In this document: positions 1 through 6,790 of the stretch, one piece after another
How positions within the stretch are numbered: position 1 is the stretch's first letter
Layout of the letters: each line of letters opens with the position of its first letter
DNA from: Candidatus Uhrbacteria bacterium
GTDB taxonomy: Bacteria > Patescibacteriota > Patescibacteriia > UBA9934
Assembly: GCA_903891735.1 (NCBI GenBank)
Contig: CAITFQ010000003.1
Location: forward strand, 1 to 10,520
Reading direction: 5' to 3'
DNA: 10,520 nucleotides
Notes under the pieces: model-generated
What the model saw: the letters and a program-made list of their open reading frames with translations, nothing else
The model's database searches: none
Told to the model about the DNA's origin: nothing
Translations under genes and position numbers: made by a program

Positions 1-928
1 TCTCATGTAAATTCGGGAAAGTGAAAAAGTCACCGTCATTACTGGCTGGATGATCAAACACCAAAAACGACTTATAGTCGCGATAAATCTCCGTCGCCCT
101 GATGGCTAACGGACTGTCGAGGTAAATCGGCACCTCCGGAATCTTCTTGTCGCTTAGTAAAATATCCAACTCGTAAAGTATTTCCTGCGTTCGCTCAATC
201 GAAAAAGCTGGAATCAGCAGCGTTCCCTTGCGACCAATAACGAGGTTGACGACCTCCGCCAACTTCGTACCACGCGTCCCAATATCATCATGCACTTTGT
301 CGCCGTACGTCGCCTCGCAAATCAACACGTCAGCATGATCAAGCGGCTCCGTGTCTGGCAAAATCGGCGTATTGTCGTTGCCAATGTCGCCACTAAACAC
401 AATGCGCTCAGCTTTACCCGACACCGTTTCGCTGCCATCGATATCCAAAGTTATATACGACGAGCCGAGAATATGCCCAGCATCATGGAACATCGCAACC
501 ACGCCTGGCGCCACTTGCACCTGCTCGCCGTAACTCACACCTTTCATGTGCGCCATGCACGCCACCACGTCCGCTTCCTCATACGGCACACCATGCCCAC
601 ACTTAGCCGCCTGGTCGCGCATCACGTTAAGCGAATCTTCGAGCACAATATGCGCCAGGCTCTTCGTCGGCGAGGTCGCATAAATTATCCCAGTAAAACC
701 ATCGCGGACGAGTTTCGGCAAACGCCCCGTATGATCAAAATGAGCGTGCGTCACCAAAGCCACCGTAATCGACGCCGCATCAAATTGAAAATCATCCAAG
801 TTCGACGTCGCACAAGCCTGTTCGCCTTGGATGGCCCCGCAATCAATTAGAATCTTATCTTTTTTTGTTTGCAATAAAAAACACGACCCCGTCACTTGCT
901 CCGTGGCACCGTAAAAAGTCAATTGCAT
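1..928 (-). CDS. Beta-CASP metallo-beta-lactamase fold RNase (YSH1/CPSF73-like), C-terminus cut off by window edge
   Basis: The visible 309 residues form the N-terminal part of a metallo-beta-lactamase/beta-CASP hydrolase, a family that cuts or trims RNA in the cytoplasm. Zinc-ligand motifs are complete so far: HAHFDH at residues 61-66, a HDAGHILGS stretch at 148-156 and FSGDIG at 178-183. The CEATYGD segment at 204-210 opens the beta-CASP domain, which continues with PAFSIERTQE (240-249) and YLDSPLA (269-275). Family members are usually about 450-470 residues, so roughly a third is missing beyond position 1. The ATG at 926-928 directly precedes the typical N-terminus MQLTFYGATEQVTGSC. The nearest purine-rich site, GGGAG, overlaps the stop of the upstream 69-aa gene, 18 bp away, so the two genes are probably co-transcribed. 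A bacterial RNase rather than a lactamase is likely because of the beta-CASP motifs; the exact RNA substrate cannot be read from sequence. Confidence 0.9.
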   Translation of the reverse strand, partial: MQLTFYGATEQVTGSCFLLQTKKDKILIDCGAIQGEQACATSNLDDFQFDAASITVALVTHAHFDHTGRLPKLVRDGFTGIIYATSPTKSLAHIVLEDSLNVMRDQAAKCGHGVPYEEADVVACMAHMKGVSYGEQVQVAPGVVAMFHDAGHILGSSYITLDIDGSETVSGKAERIVFSGDIGNDNTPILPDTEPLDHADVLICEATYGDKVHDDIGTRGTKLAEVVNLVIGRKGTLLIPAFSIERTQEILYELDILLSDKKIPEVPIYLDSPLAIRATEIYRDYKSFLVFDHPASNDGDFFTFPNLHE

Positions 929-946
929 AACAAATCAATTACTCCC

Positions 947-1156
947 TTACTCTTGAGGCATCTTGGCCAAATACTCGTTGAATCGATCCTTCAAATGCGT
1001 CTCCTGGTCTTCCGTATTCTGATCAATATCCAAGCCGCCAATGTCAATATTATCGTTAATCACGCTCTCCACAATTGAGTCATAGCCCTCTTTATCCGTC
1101 ACCATATCCAGCTCCCCACGCTCCACAATTTGGGCAAACAATTCATCTTCAGTCAT
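947..1156 (-). CDS. Small acidic hypothetical protein (69 aa)
   Basis: I do not recognise this protein. It is very acidic (about 20 Asp/Glu against 5 Lys/Arg), has no cysteine, no signal peptide and no membrane segment, and reads as a soluble mostly helical polypeptide starting MTEDELFAQIVERGEL. An in-frame ATG further upstream at 1201 would give 84 residues, but the extended -10 promoter at 1184-1192 lies between the two ATGs, so a transcript from it could only use the ATG at 1154-1156; I chose that start. The stop is 18 bp before the MBL RNase start and its last bases form part of the only plausible ribosome binding site of that gene. A job linked to the RNase is possible but only inferred from position. 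Confidence 0.65.
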   Translation of the reverse strand: MTEDELFAQIVERGELDMVTDKEGYDSIVESVINDNIDIGGLDIDQNTEDQETHLKDRFNEYLAKMPQE

Positions 1157-1183
1157 AACAGGCAATTCAATTATCGTGCTTTC

Positions 1184-1192
1184 ATTATACCA
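1184..1192 (-). promoter_or_regulatory. Extended -10 promoter for the 69-aa protein / MBL RNase unit
   Basis: Read on the minus strand this is TGGTATAAT, a perfect TGnTATAAT extended -10 element. It lies 27 nt upstream of the ATG at 1156. No good -35 hexamer is seen at 16-18 bp, which an extended -10 can tolerate. Confidence 0.6.
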
Positions 1193-1231
1193 CCTGGACA
1201 AAACCCCAGATATACCTTACCGTTCTTGCTT

Positions 1232-2344
1232 ATGCACAAGCTTAATTGGTCATCTTTGCCCCGTCCCATCATTGCTCTGTCGCCCATGGCCGACATGACT
1301 GATTCGGCGTTCTGTCGCGTCGTTAAAGAAATCACTAATGAGCCAATGAGCCCCCGCCGAGCTTCAGCGAGGCGAAACGAACGGCGGACTGTCGAGAGTG
1401 ACGGCGAGGCACGAGCTGGAACGGAAGACCGTCCGGTAAGTGTCGTTGTTTTTCGCGAAATGGTGTCGGCAGAAGCAGTCGTCCGCGGCAACGACAAGAC
1501 CCTCGGCATGACCGCCATTCACGACGACGAACGGATGCTCGTCCAGCAACTTTTCGGCAGTGACCCAGCAGTTTTGGCCGAGGCCGCTAAAACCATTGCG
1601 CTTGAGCACCACCCCGAAGGCTTTGATCTCAACATGGGCTGCCCAGTTTACAAAATAGTCCACAACTTCAACGGTGCTGCCCTCATGCAAAATCCCGAAC
1701 TCGCCGGCAACATCGTACGCGCCATCAAGCAAGTAATCGATGTCCCGCTCTCGGTCAAGATTCGCCTCGGCTGGGCCAACAAAACCGACTGTGTCGCCTT
1801 CGCTCAAGCGCTGGAAGCCGCTGGTTGCGATCTCATCACCGTCCACGGCCGGACGAAAATACAAGGCTACAGCGGCACAGCTGACTGGGCCCAAGTCGGT
1901 GAAGTCAAAAAAGCTGTTACTATTCCCGTCCTCGTCAACGGCGACATTCATACAGCGGAGAAAGTAGTCGACGCTTTGCGCATCAGCGGCGCTGACGGCG
2001 TCCTCATCGCTCGCGGCGCTCTCGGCAATCCCTGGATCTTCCGGCAGATCAAAGAAGTCCTCGCCGGTCTGCCCGTCACCCCCGTCACCATCGGCGAACG
2101 CCTTAGTGTCGTCAAACGTCACCTCGATCTCCACCTCGAACAATACGGGCAACACACGGTGCCGACCTTCCGCAAGCATCTCTCCTGGTACTTCAAAGGT
2201 TTGCCCCACATGAAGGATTTCAAAGGCGCCATGATGACTTGCTCGACCAAACCAGAACTGACCACTATACTGGATGCATTCCTAGCCGCCCACCAGGCCA
2301 ACGACACCACCAGCTACCGCCCCACTCTTCTGACCACCAAATAA
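1232..2344 (+). CDS. dus: tRNA-dihydrouridine synthase, DusB-like, with in-frame insertion
   Basis: This 370-aa flavoenzyme reduces uridines in the D-loop of tRNA using FMN and NADPH. It has the Dus TIM-barrel signature in order: ALSPMADMTDSAF (residues 15-27), FREMVSAEA (74-82), DLNMGCPVYK (132-141) with the catalytic Cys at 137, SVKIRLGW (174-181), TVHGRT (203-208), VLVNGDI (233-239) and LIARGALGNPWIF (258-270). The reading frame is open back to 1130, but that part is antisense to the 69-aa gene; the Met at 1232 gives the usual Dus N-terminus. Residues about 38-70 are an Arg/Glu-rich stretch not expected between barrel helix 1 and the FREMVS strand, listed separately. No clear ribosome binding site precedes the ATG. 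The RimK-like gene follows after only 6 bp, so the two form an operon. Confidence 0.93.
   Translation: MHKLNWSSLPRPIIALSPMADMTDSAFCRVVKEITNEPMSPRRASARRNERRTVESDGEARAGTEDRPVSVVVFREMVSAEAVVRGNDKTLGMTAIHDDERMLVQQLFGSDPAVLAEAAKTIALEHHPEGFDLNMGCPVYKIVHNFNGAALMQNPELAGNIVRAIKQVIDVPLSVKIRLGWANKTDCVAFAQALEAAGCDLITVHGRTKIQGYSGTADWAQVGEVKKAVTIPVLVNGDIHTAEKVVDALRISGADGVLIARGALGNPWIFRQIKEVLAGLPVTPVTIGERLSVVKRHLDLHLEQYGQHTVPTFRKHLSWYFKGLPHMKDFKGAMMTCSTKPELTTILDAFLAAHQANDTTSYRPTLLTTK
1343..1441 (+). repeat. In-frame, palindrome-flanked insertion inside the dus gene
   Basis: About 33 codons (residues 38-70 of Dus) encode a low-complexity Arg/Glu/Ala-rich peptide that interrupts a conserved region: ordinary Dus proteins go from the first helix to the FREMVS strand with a short link. 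Within it, 1385-1393 and 1427-1435 are inverted copies of a 9-mer (CGGACTGTC against GACCGTCCG, 8 of 9 pair). The peptide keeps the frame open, as Rickettsia palindromic elements do in their host genes. Membership of a repeat family cannot be tested within this one window. Confidence 0.5.
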
Positions 2345-2350
2345 TAAGCT

Positions 2351-3295
2351 ATGAAACTCGGCATCCTTACTTTTAGCAAAACCAAAAAAGCTTTAGCTAT
2401 CGGTACCAAAAGCATCGCTCGTGAAGCCAAACTACGCGGCCACGAGGTCACTTTTCTGTTTAGCAACAACGTCGGCCTAGTCTTCGGCAACGGTAAGCGC
2501 ATCACCTACCAAGGCGTAGCTATCACCCCTGCCGACTTCGATTTAATCCTCGTCCGCCCTGGTTTCACCGGCGACCCCAGTATTAACGCCAGCATTATTA
2601 AACAATTTCAGTTAGCCGGCTTTTCCGTCGTCAACAATTACTTAGCCGTCTTCCGCGCTAAAAACAAAATCCGCACCATGCAAATGCTCGACCACTTCGG
2701 CGTCCCCGTACCCAAAACTCTGGTCGTCGCTGACCCCGCTCAAATCGCCGCCGCGGCCGCCGAGTTCACTTTCCCAGTTATCATCAAAACCATTTTCGGC
2801 ACCCATGGCACTGGCGTTTTCATCGCCGAAAGCATGCGCTCCCTCTCGCCCATCGTCGACTACCTAACTAAAAAAGAACGTGGCCCCATCAAACTCCAGG
2901 AATACATTGCCGAAGCAAAAGGCAAAGACATCCGTGCTTTCGTCTGCGGTAAAAAAATCGTCGCGGCTATGGAGCGCGTGGCCAAGGACGGTGAATTTCG
3001 CGCCAACTTCCACAAAGGCGGCAGCGTCGGCTCGGTCGTCTTGAGCAAAGTCGAACAAACTCTGGCCATCAAAGCCGCCCAAATCCTCGGCCTCGACATC
3101 GCCGGCGTCGACATTCTCCGCACCAACACCGGCCCCAAAATCATCGAAGTCAACAGCAACCCCGGCCTCGAAGGCATCAGCCGCGCCACCAACATCCCCG
3201 TCAACTCCAAAGTCGTGGACTTCCTCGAACACCGCCTCACCACTCTCTGCAAGAAACAAACTAAGCCGCTGCCGAAGCGGAGGATGATGGAGTAA
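2351..3295 (+). CDS. RimK-family ATP-grasp ligase (alpha-L-glutamate ligase-like)
   Basis: ATP-grasp enzymes of this family join an amino acid, often glutamate, to a carboxyl group through an acyl-phosphate; E. coli RimK adds glutamates to ribosomal protein S6. The 314-aa protein has the family's usual length. An N-terminal pre-ATP-grasp fold (1-100) is followed by the ATP-grasp domain: KTIFGTHGTGV (146-156), the hinge region LQEYIAEAKGKDIRAFV (182-198), RANFHKGGS (217-225), AGVDIL (251-256) and EVNSNPGLEGI (266-276), where Glu266 and Asn268 would bind metal. The substrate cannot be deduced; S6 tail glutamylation, a cofactor side chain or a peptide are all possible. It begins 6 bp after dus and has no Shine-Dalgarno site, so translational coupling to dus is likely. 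The C-terminus is Lys/Arg-rich. It converges with the AsnB-like gene, only 8 bp separating the stops. Confidence 0.88.
   Translation: MKLGILTFSKTKKALAIGTKSIAREAKLRGHEVTFLFSNNVGLVFGNGKRITYQGVAITPADFDLILVRPGFTGDPSINASIIKQFQLAGFSVVNNYLAVFRAKNKIRTMQMLDHFGVPVPKTLVVADPAQIAAAAAEFTFPVIIKTIFGTHGTGVFIAESMRSLSPIVDYLTKKERGPIKLQEYIAEAKGKDIRAFVCGKKIVAAMERVAKDGEFRANFHKGGSVGSVVLSKVEQTLAIKAAQILGLDIAGVDILRTNTGPKIIEVNSNPGLEGISRATNIPVNSKVVDFLEHRLTTLCKKQTKPLPKRRMME
3249..3280 (-). terminator. Possible minus-strand terminator inside the 3' end of the RimK-like gene
   Basis: Arms 3266-3270 and 3276-3280 (CCGCT/AGCGG) pair around a 5-nt loop. On the minus strand the hairpin is followed by an interrupted T-rich stretch (CTTAGTTTGTTTCTT). 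It lies 24 bp beyond the stop of the AsnB-like gene, the right place to end that transcript. The stem is short and the T tract broken, hence modest confidence. Confidence 0.4.
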
Positions 3296-3303
3296 TCAAA
3301 CAA

Positions 3304-5571
3304 TTAATTTAAATTTTCAAACCAGGGTACACGACTAGTACCCTTTTTTGTTGTGTATAAATAAATTGTTGGCAGTAGTGGAAAAAGTGATTGCTGCTTA
3401 GGATTGGCAAAGGCAATATAGATCGAATCCGCGAATGTATCTTCAAGATATGGTTTCTCTAGCATTCTCATGACATAGTAGCGTTGAGCGTTTATAAGAA
3501 CATCTTCAGTAGCACATCTTTTCCCTGCCTGTATCTCCAACTGTTTTGCGATGGCAACTTCATTCCACCAGCCACTTTGCTTGTGACTCAATATTCGTTG
3601 AACTAATTCATGACTCATGTTCCACTGTAACCAAAGTTCGCTTAACCGTATTACTGAAAAACCATATACGGTTAAGAGCGCTTCAATTTCCTTTAAATAA
3701 GCATCATAGTCTTGAAAGGAGTACCCATTACTCTTGGCATGTTCGTCGGAAAGAATAGACGTTATTTTAATACCTGAGGCATGAACCTTACGAATACCAT
3801 CGAAGTAATTTACCAGATTCCGTAACATCTCGTGGTCTACCGCATCTACATGCTTTTTCGAGGAAGCACCCCAAAAACTAAAACAACTTATTGGTTTTTT
3901 AAGTTTTTGAGCTCCTTCGATATGAGCACGTAATGAGCCTTCAAGAAATGGAAAAGCTCTTCGATATTTGTTTAGTGTCATTACTTTTATGACACGATCA
4001 ATCTCACCCGAACGTACCGTCGTCTTTAAATCATTAAGCTCATCTAAATTATCTTTAACAACTAGACGATCAGTGGCATTAGCCAATTTTGCATACCCGT
4101 ACTCAATAAATTTTTCTAGACAATACTCGCCCTCCTTAGTTTTAATATCAAATTGTTTAAGCAGTGCTCTTGAGAGCAAACCTGTAGTACGGCTAGCGGC
4201 TACTGTTGCGACATCTCCTTCTTCCACTCTAAAATCCGTACCAACATTCATCCCCGCGCCGTTAGCAAACGGAGCTTTGTCACGCCAAGCGATATAATCT
4301 GGCAAAAATTTCTCGGCTACTTTTCGCAAAATGTATTTTGTAGTGAGTATTGAATTAACATTTTTAATTTTCAATCCCCCATCTATTTGTAAAGCTAAGT
4401 CTACAACCTGACGATCAAAGAACGGACTACGAACTTCTACTGTGTGTTTCATGCTCATTCTATCCAATCTCTGCAGATGTCCAGCATGAAGAGATTTAAG
4501 GAGCATCAAACAACCTTGATTAACCAAATCCTTCGGCACCTTAGAAAATTCATTATAACCAGCGAAAAGCTCATCCGACCCATCACCAACCAACACAACC
4601 CTCAATCCGAGTTCATGAGCAGCCTGAGCACACAAATCAAGGGCAAAAGACTGCCTAATAATTTGCGGTTCATAAGTTTCGAGATAATAAATTACATTAT
4701 CTAGTTCAGCAGCATAATCGACGTCCGGACTAACTACGTGATATTTATAACCACGTTCCTTACAAAGACGTAACGCGAACTGATAATCCAGTGAATCTGG
4801 ATAACCTAATATTATCGCTGTAATATCAGAATGATACCTACTAGCAATTTCCATCACTAAACTGCTATCAACTCCACCAGATAATAATACACCGATTGGG
4901 AGATCTGTTTGCACGCGTTTTTTCACGGCTTGCACTAGTGCATCTTCCAATAATTTACTGGTAGCCTGCTCATCACTATAGACGTTAGCAAATTTCAAGG
5001 CGAAATACTCAGTTACTTGTCCATTTAAATAATAAAAACCTGGAGGAAATTCATAAATCTTTTCAATATCCGGAAAGCAAGTTAACTGTTTCATTTCAGA
5101 AGCAAAATAAAGCTGCCCAGTTAAATCAGTTGCGTAGTACAGCGGCTTCACGCCTAACGGATCACGAGCGGCAAAAATATCTCCTGTTACTGAGTTATAA
5201 ATAACAAAAGCAAACATTTCAGAATCCAAATGTGTCACCATCTGGACGCCATATTCCTCGTAAAGATGGGCCAACACTTCAGTATCCGAGTTAGTTCGGA
5301 AAGTATGCCCCTTATACTCCAGTTGATCTTGAAGATTCTGATAATTAAAAATTTCTCCGTTCTGCACGGCGAAAATCGTACCATCTTCGTTTATCTGCGG
5401 TTGCCTACCTAACGCTCTGGCAACAATAGGTAAACGATTAGCACCCAAAACTACAGTTGGCAAACATTTCACCTCTTGCGTACTACTACCGCGATGAGCA
5501 ACTTTTTTGAGAGCATCATGGGCTCGTTTTTCTGGATTGTTGTCGCCAAAGATACCGATGATTCCACACAT
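3304..5571 (-). CDS. Asparagine synthetase B-like protein with extra C-terminal domain (possible isonitrile synthase-like)
   Basis: Residues 1-190 are a class II glutamine amidotransferase: Cys2 nucleophile, the ANRLPIV strand (44-50), NGEIFN (71-76) and SDTE (95-98). Residues 200-515 are the AsnB synthetase domain: PP-loop SGGVDSS (231-237), GDGSDELFAGY (329-339) and EVRSPFFDR (379-387). Together they convert aspartate or a similar carboxylate to an amide using glutamine and ATP. A normal AsnB would end around residue 520, but the frame runs on to 755. That last part contains KPISCFSFWG (559-568), GIKITSILSDEH (600-611) and a terminal VPWF (748-751). The pattern of a strand, then SDxH, then a closing PW(H/F) reminds me of Dit1/PvcA isonitrile synthases; this is a weak resemblance, not an identification. 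A TGA, 20 bp and an extended -10 separate it from the methyltransferase gene. The region is AT-richer than dus and the RimK-like gene. AsnB function: confident; the extra domain: unknown. Confidence 0.88.
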   Translation of the reverse strand: MCGIIGIFGDNNPEKRAHDALKKVAHRGSSTQEVKCLPTVVLGANRLPIVARALGRQPQINEDGTIFAVQNGEIFNYQNLQDQLEYKGHTFRTNSDTEVLAHLYEEYGVQMVTHLDSEMFAFVIYNSVTGDIFAARDPLGVKPLYYATDLTGQLYFASEMKQLTCFPDIEKIYEFPPGFYYLNGQVTEYFALKFANVYSDEQATSKLLEDALVQAVKKRVQTDLPIGVLLSGGVDSSLVMEIASRYHSDITAIILGYPDSLDYQFALRLCKERGYKYHVVSPDVDYAAELDNVIYYLETYEPQIIRQSFALDLCAQAAHELGLRVVLVGDGSDELFAGYNEFSKVPKDLVNQGCLMLLKSLHAGHLQRLDRMSMKHTVEVRSPFFDRQVVDLALQIDGGLKIKNVNSILTTKYILRKVAEKFLPDYIAWRDKAPFANGAGMNVGTDFRVEEGDVATVAASRTTGLLSRALLKQFDIKTKEGEYCLEKFIEYGYAKLANATDRLVVKDNLDELNDLKTTVRSGEIDRVIKVMTLNKYRRAFPFLEGSLRAHIEGAQKLKKPISCFSFWGASSKKHVDAVDHEMLRNLVNYFDGIRKVHASGIKITSILSDEHAKSNGYSFQDYDAYLKEIEALLTVYGFSVIRLSELWLQWNMSHELVQRILSHKQSGWWNEVAIAKQLEIQAGKRCATEDVLINAQRYYVMRMLEKPYLEDTFADSIYIAFANPKQQSLFPLLPTIYLYTTKKGTSRVPWFENLN
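3325..3349 (+). terminator. Intrinsic terminator of the dus/RimK-like operon, embedded in the AsnB-like gene
   Basis: GGGTAC (3325-3330) pairs perfectly with GTACCC (3338-3343) around a 7-nt loop, followed at once by six T (3344-3349). It lies 30 bp after the RimK-like stop. The same bases encode residues near 741-748 of the opposing AsnB-like protein. Confidence 0.75.
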
Positions 5572-5579
5572 AATAACAA

Positions 5580-5588
5580 ATTATAGCA
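5580..5588 (-). promoter_or_regulatory. Extended -10 promoter 8 nt before the AsnB-like start
   Basis: On the minus strand this reads TGCTATAAT, a perfect TGnTATAAT. Only 8 nt lie between it and the ATG at 5569-5571, so a transcript beginning about 7 nt downstream would have essentially no 5' leader. No Shine-Dalgarno sequence is present, which agrees with leaderless translation. No good -35 hexamer is seen. Confidence 0.5.
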
Positions 5589-5591
5589 GCA

Positions 5592-6269
5592 TCAGTGCTT
5601 TATTCCCACAATCTTCAAAAATCCTGAATAAATATCAACCCCATCTCCTTTTTCGACATCTAACACGTCCAAACCAGCATCAGCTAATATTTTTAATAGC
5701 TTTTCATTTGCTTGAAAATAAAAAGTATTCATCGACAAATTATTTATTGGAATACTCATTTCTCCCATCATTTTCTCATCATCTATAATCGGCTTAATAA
5801 AATACGACCGCCACAAATCAATCTCATCATTATCTGCCGTATTAATCAAAAATGAACCACCTGGCTTTAAAACCCGCGCCATTTCTGAAATAGCAGAAAC
5901 AAGATCCTTGAGGTGAAATAAAACATTGATACAAATTACAGCGTCAACGGAATCATTTTTCAGTGGGATATCATAAACATCACTGCAGATAAACGATCTA
6001 TTACCAGCAACATAAAGCTCGTTCGCCCGCTCAACTAAAAATTTAGATGGCTCTAATCCTATATAACGTCCGTAGCCAGATAATTCAATTGACAGGCGTC
6101 CTTGACCAGCACCGACGTCCAGCACAACATTCTTGTTTACCAAACCAGCAAACCAATCCCTTACTTTCGGATACAGTACCGAATCCCTCCACATACCTTT
6201 TTCACCTTCCACCGAAGCTATCCATTCTCTGGCAACATTCTCTGAACTAAAGGGATTTTCTTCATTCAT
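5592..6269 (-). CDS. Class I SAM-dependent methyltransferase
   Basis: The 225-aa protein has the Rossmann methyltransferase motifs in order: VLDVGAGQG (49-57, SAM-binding motif I), YIGLEPS with acidic Glu73 ending strand 2 (69-75), SDVYDIPL (96-103, adenine contact), DAVICINVLFHL (109-120) and VLKPGGSFLI (133-142). The N-terminal 48 residues and the loop at 150-185 would form the substrate side; the substrate cannot be named. It is most like the UbiE/Methyltransf_11 type acting on small molecules. It ends with TGA, 20 bp before the AsnB-like gene on the same strand, suggesting a shared pathway, for example methylation of an AsnB-made amide or of the product of its extra domain (inference). 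Upstream, AT-rich sequence holds possible -10 hexamers (TACTAT at 6285-6290, TACAAT at 6292-6297) without convincing -35 partners. Confidence 0.88.
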   Translation of the reverse strand: MNEENPFSSENVAREWIASVEGEKGMWRDSVLYPKVRDWFAGLVNKNVVLDVGAGQGRLSIELSGYGRYIGLEPSKFLVERANELYVAGNRSFICSDVYDIPLKNDSVDAVICINVLFHLKDLVSAISEMARVLKPGGSFLINTADNDEIDLWRSYFIKPIIDDEKMMGEMSIPINNLSMNTFYFQANEKLLKILADAGLDVLDVEKGDGVDIYSGFLKIVGIKH

Positions 6270-6316
6270 ACATTAATTGACAAAATAGTAGATTGTAGTA
6301 TTCTTTAATTACATTG

Positions 6317-6369
6317 GCTTCGCAAGAAGCTCCGAGAATTCCCCGACTCACGTCGGGGAATTCGTTTTT
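6317..6369. terminator. Tandem hairpins between toxin gene and methyltransferase gene; plus-strand terminator shape
   Basis: GCTTC (6317-6321) and GAAGC (6326-6330) pair around GCAA, a tight GNRA-type loop. Just beside it GAATTCCCCGAC (6336-6347) pairs perfectly over 12 bp with GTCGGGGAATTC (6352-6363) around a 4-nt loop, followed on the plus strand by GTTTTT. The T tract points to plus-strand termination, yet the adjacent genes are all on the minus strand; on that strand the hairpin starts with the last codons of the toxin gene and has no T run after it. It may still end or stabilise the minus-strand toxin mRNA. Confidence 0.6.
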
Positions 6370-6776
6370 ATAAGAGAAATGAAGCTCTCGATGAGTGGCT
6401 GGAATTGTTCTGGCGATAAATTACCAATCTTTCGAATAAGTCGTTTTGCGCTGATCGTTCTCGCTTGCGCTAAAATTGCTTGAGTTTTTACATCGCCATA
6501 TTGAATCGGCTGGTACCACGTTCCAAGCTTACCCTTTGTTGTTGTCGGTATGACAAAGAGCATATCTTTACTAAATTTCTTTACAATAACAACTGGGCGT
6601 TCAAAGTGAAAATTCTTGCCGTTAGTTTCGGATCCGACGTTTTCTCCCATACTCACCCACCAGACTTCTCGTTCATAAAAATAGAATTCATGACGGTCCT
6701 CAAAATGAATGGTAACTTTTCTACTCGTCCAAGTAATGAATCGCTGAACAGAGTCAAGAATGCCGCCTGAAATCAT
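6348..6776 (-). CDS. PemK/MazF-like toxin, type II toxin-antitoxin family
   Basis: MazF/PemK proteins are ribosome-independent or ribosome-linked mRNA endoribonucleases. The 142-aa product has the family core: EVWWVSMGENVGSETNGK (37-54), ERPVVIVKKF (59-68), MLFVIPTTT (72-80) and QARTISAKRLIRKIG (104-118), the last with the conserved R-T/S element near the active site. Residues 1-36 form an extra helical lead (ILDSVQRFITW...) ahead of the usual SH3-like barrel start; the lead contains no stop or better start codon, so I kept the ATG at 6774-6776. An AAGGAA site lies about 12 nt before it. The gene follows the 112-aa gene by 14 bp. A classical small DNA-binding antitoxin is not visible beside it. 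The stop codon falls in the loop of the strong hairpin at 6336-6363. Confidence 0.8.
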   Translation of the reverse strand: MISGGILDSVQRFITWTSRKVTIHFEDRHEFYFYEREVWWVSMGENVGSETNGKNFHFERPVVIVKKFSKDMLFVIPTTTKGKLGTWYQPIQYGDVKTQAILAQARTISAKRLIRKIGNLSPEQFQPLIESFISLIKTNSPT

Positions 6777-6790
6777 AATAAACCATTTCC

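Noticed and set aside
290..850. Plus-strand open frame of 186 codons over the MBL RNase gene
   Set aside because: His/Arg-rich and without family motifs; the opposite strand has the intact metal-binding motifs of a beta-CASP protein.
1364..2209. Long open frame (281 codons) on the minus strand opposite dus
   Set aside because: It is a shadow of the codon pattern of dus: no domain pattern, acidic low-complexity repeats, and the plus-strand frame carries all Dus motifs.
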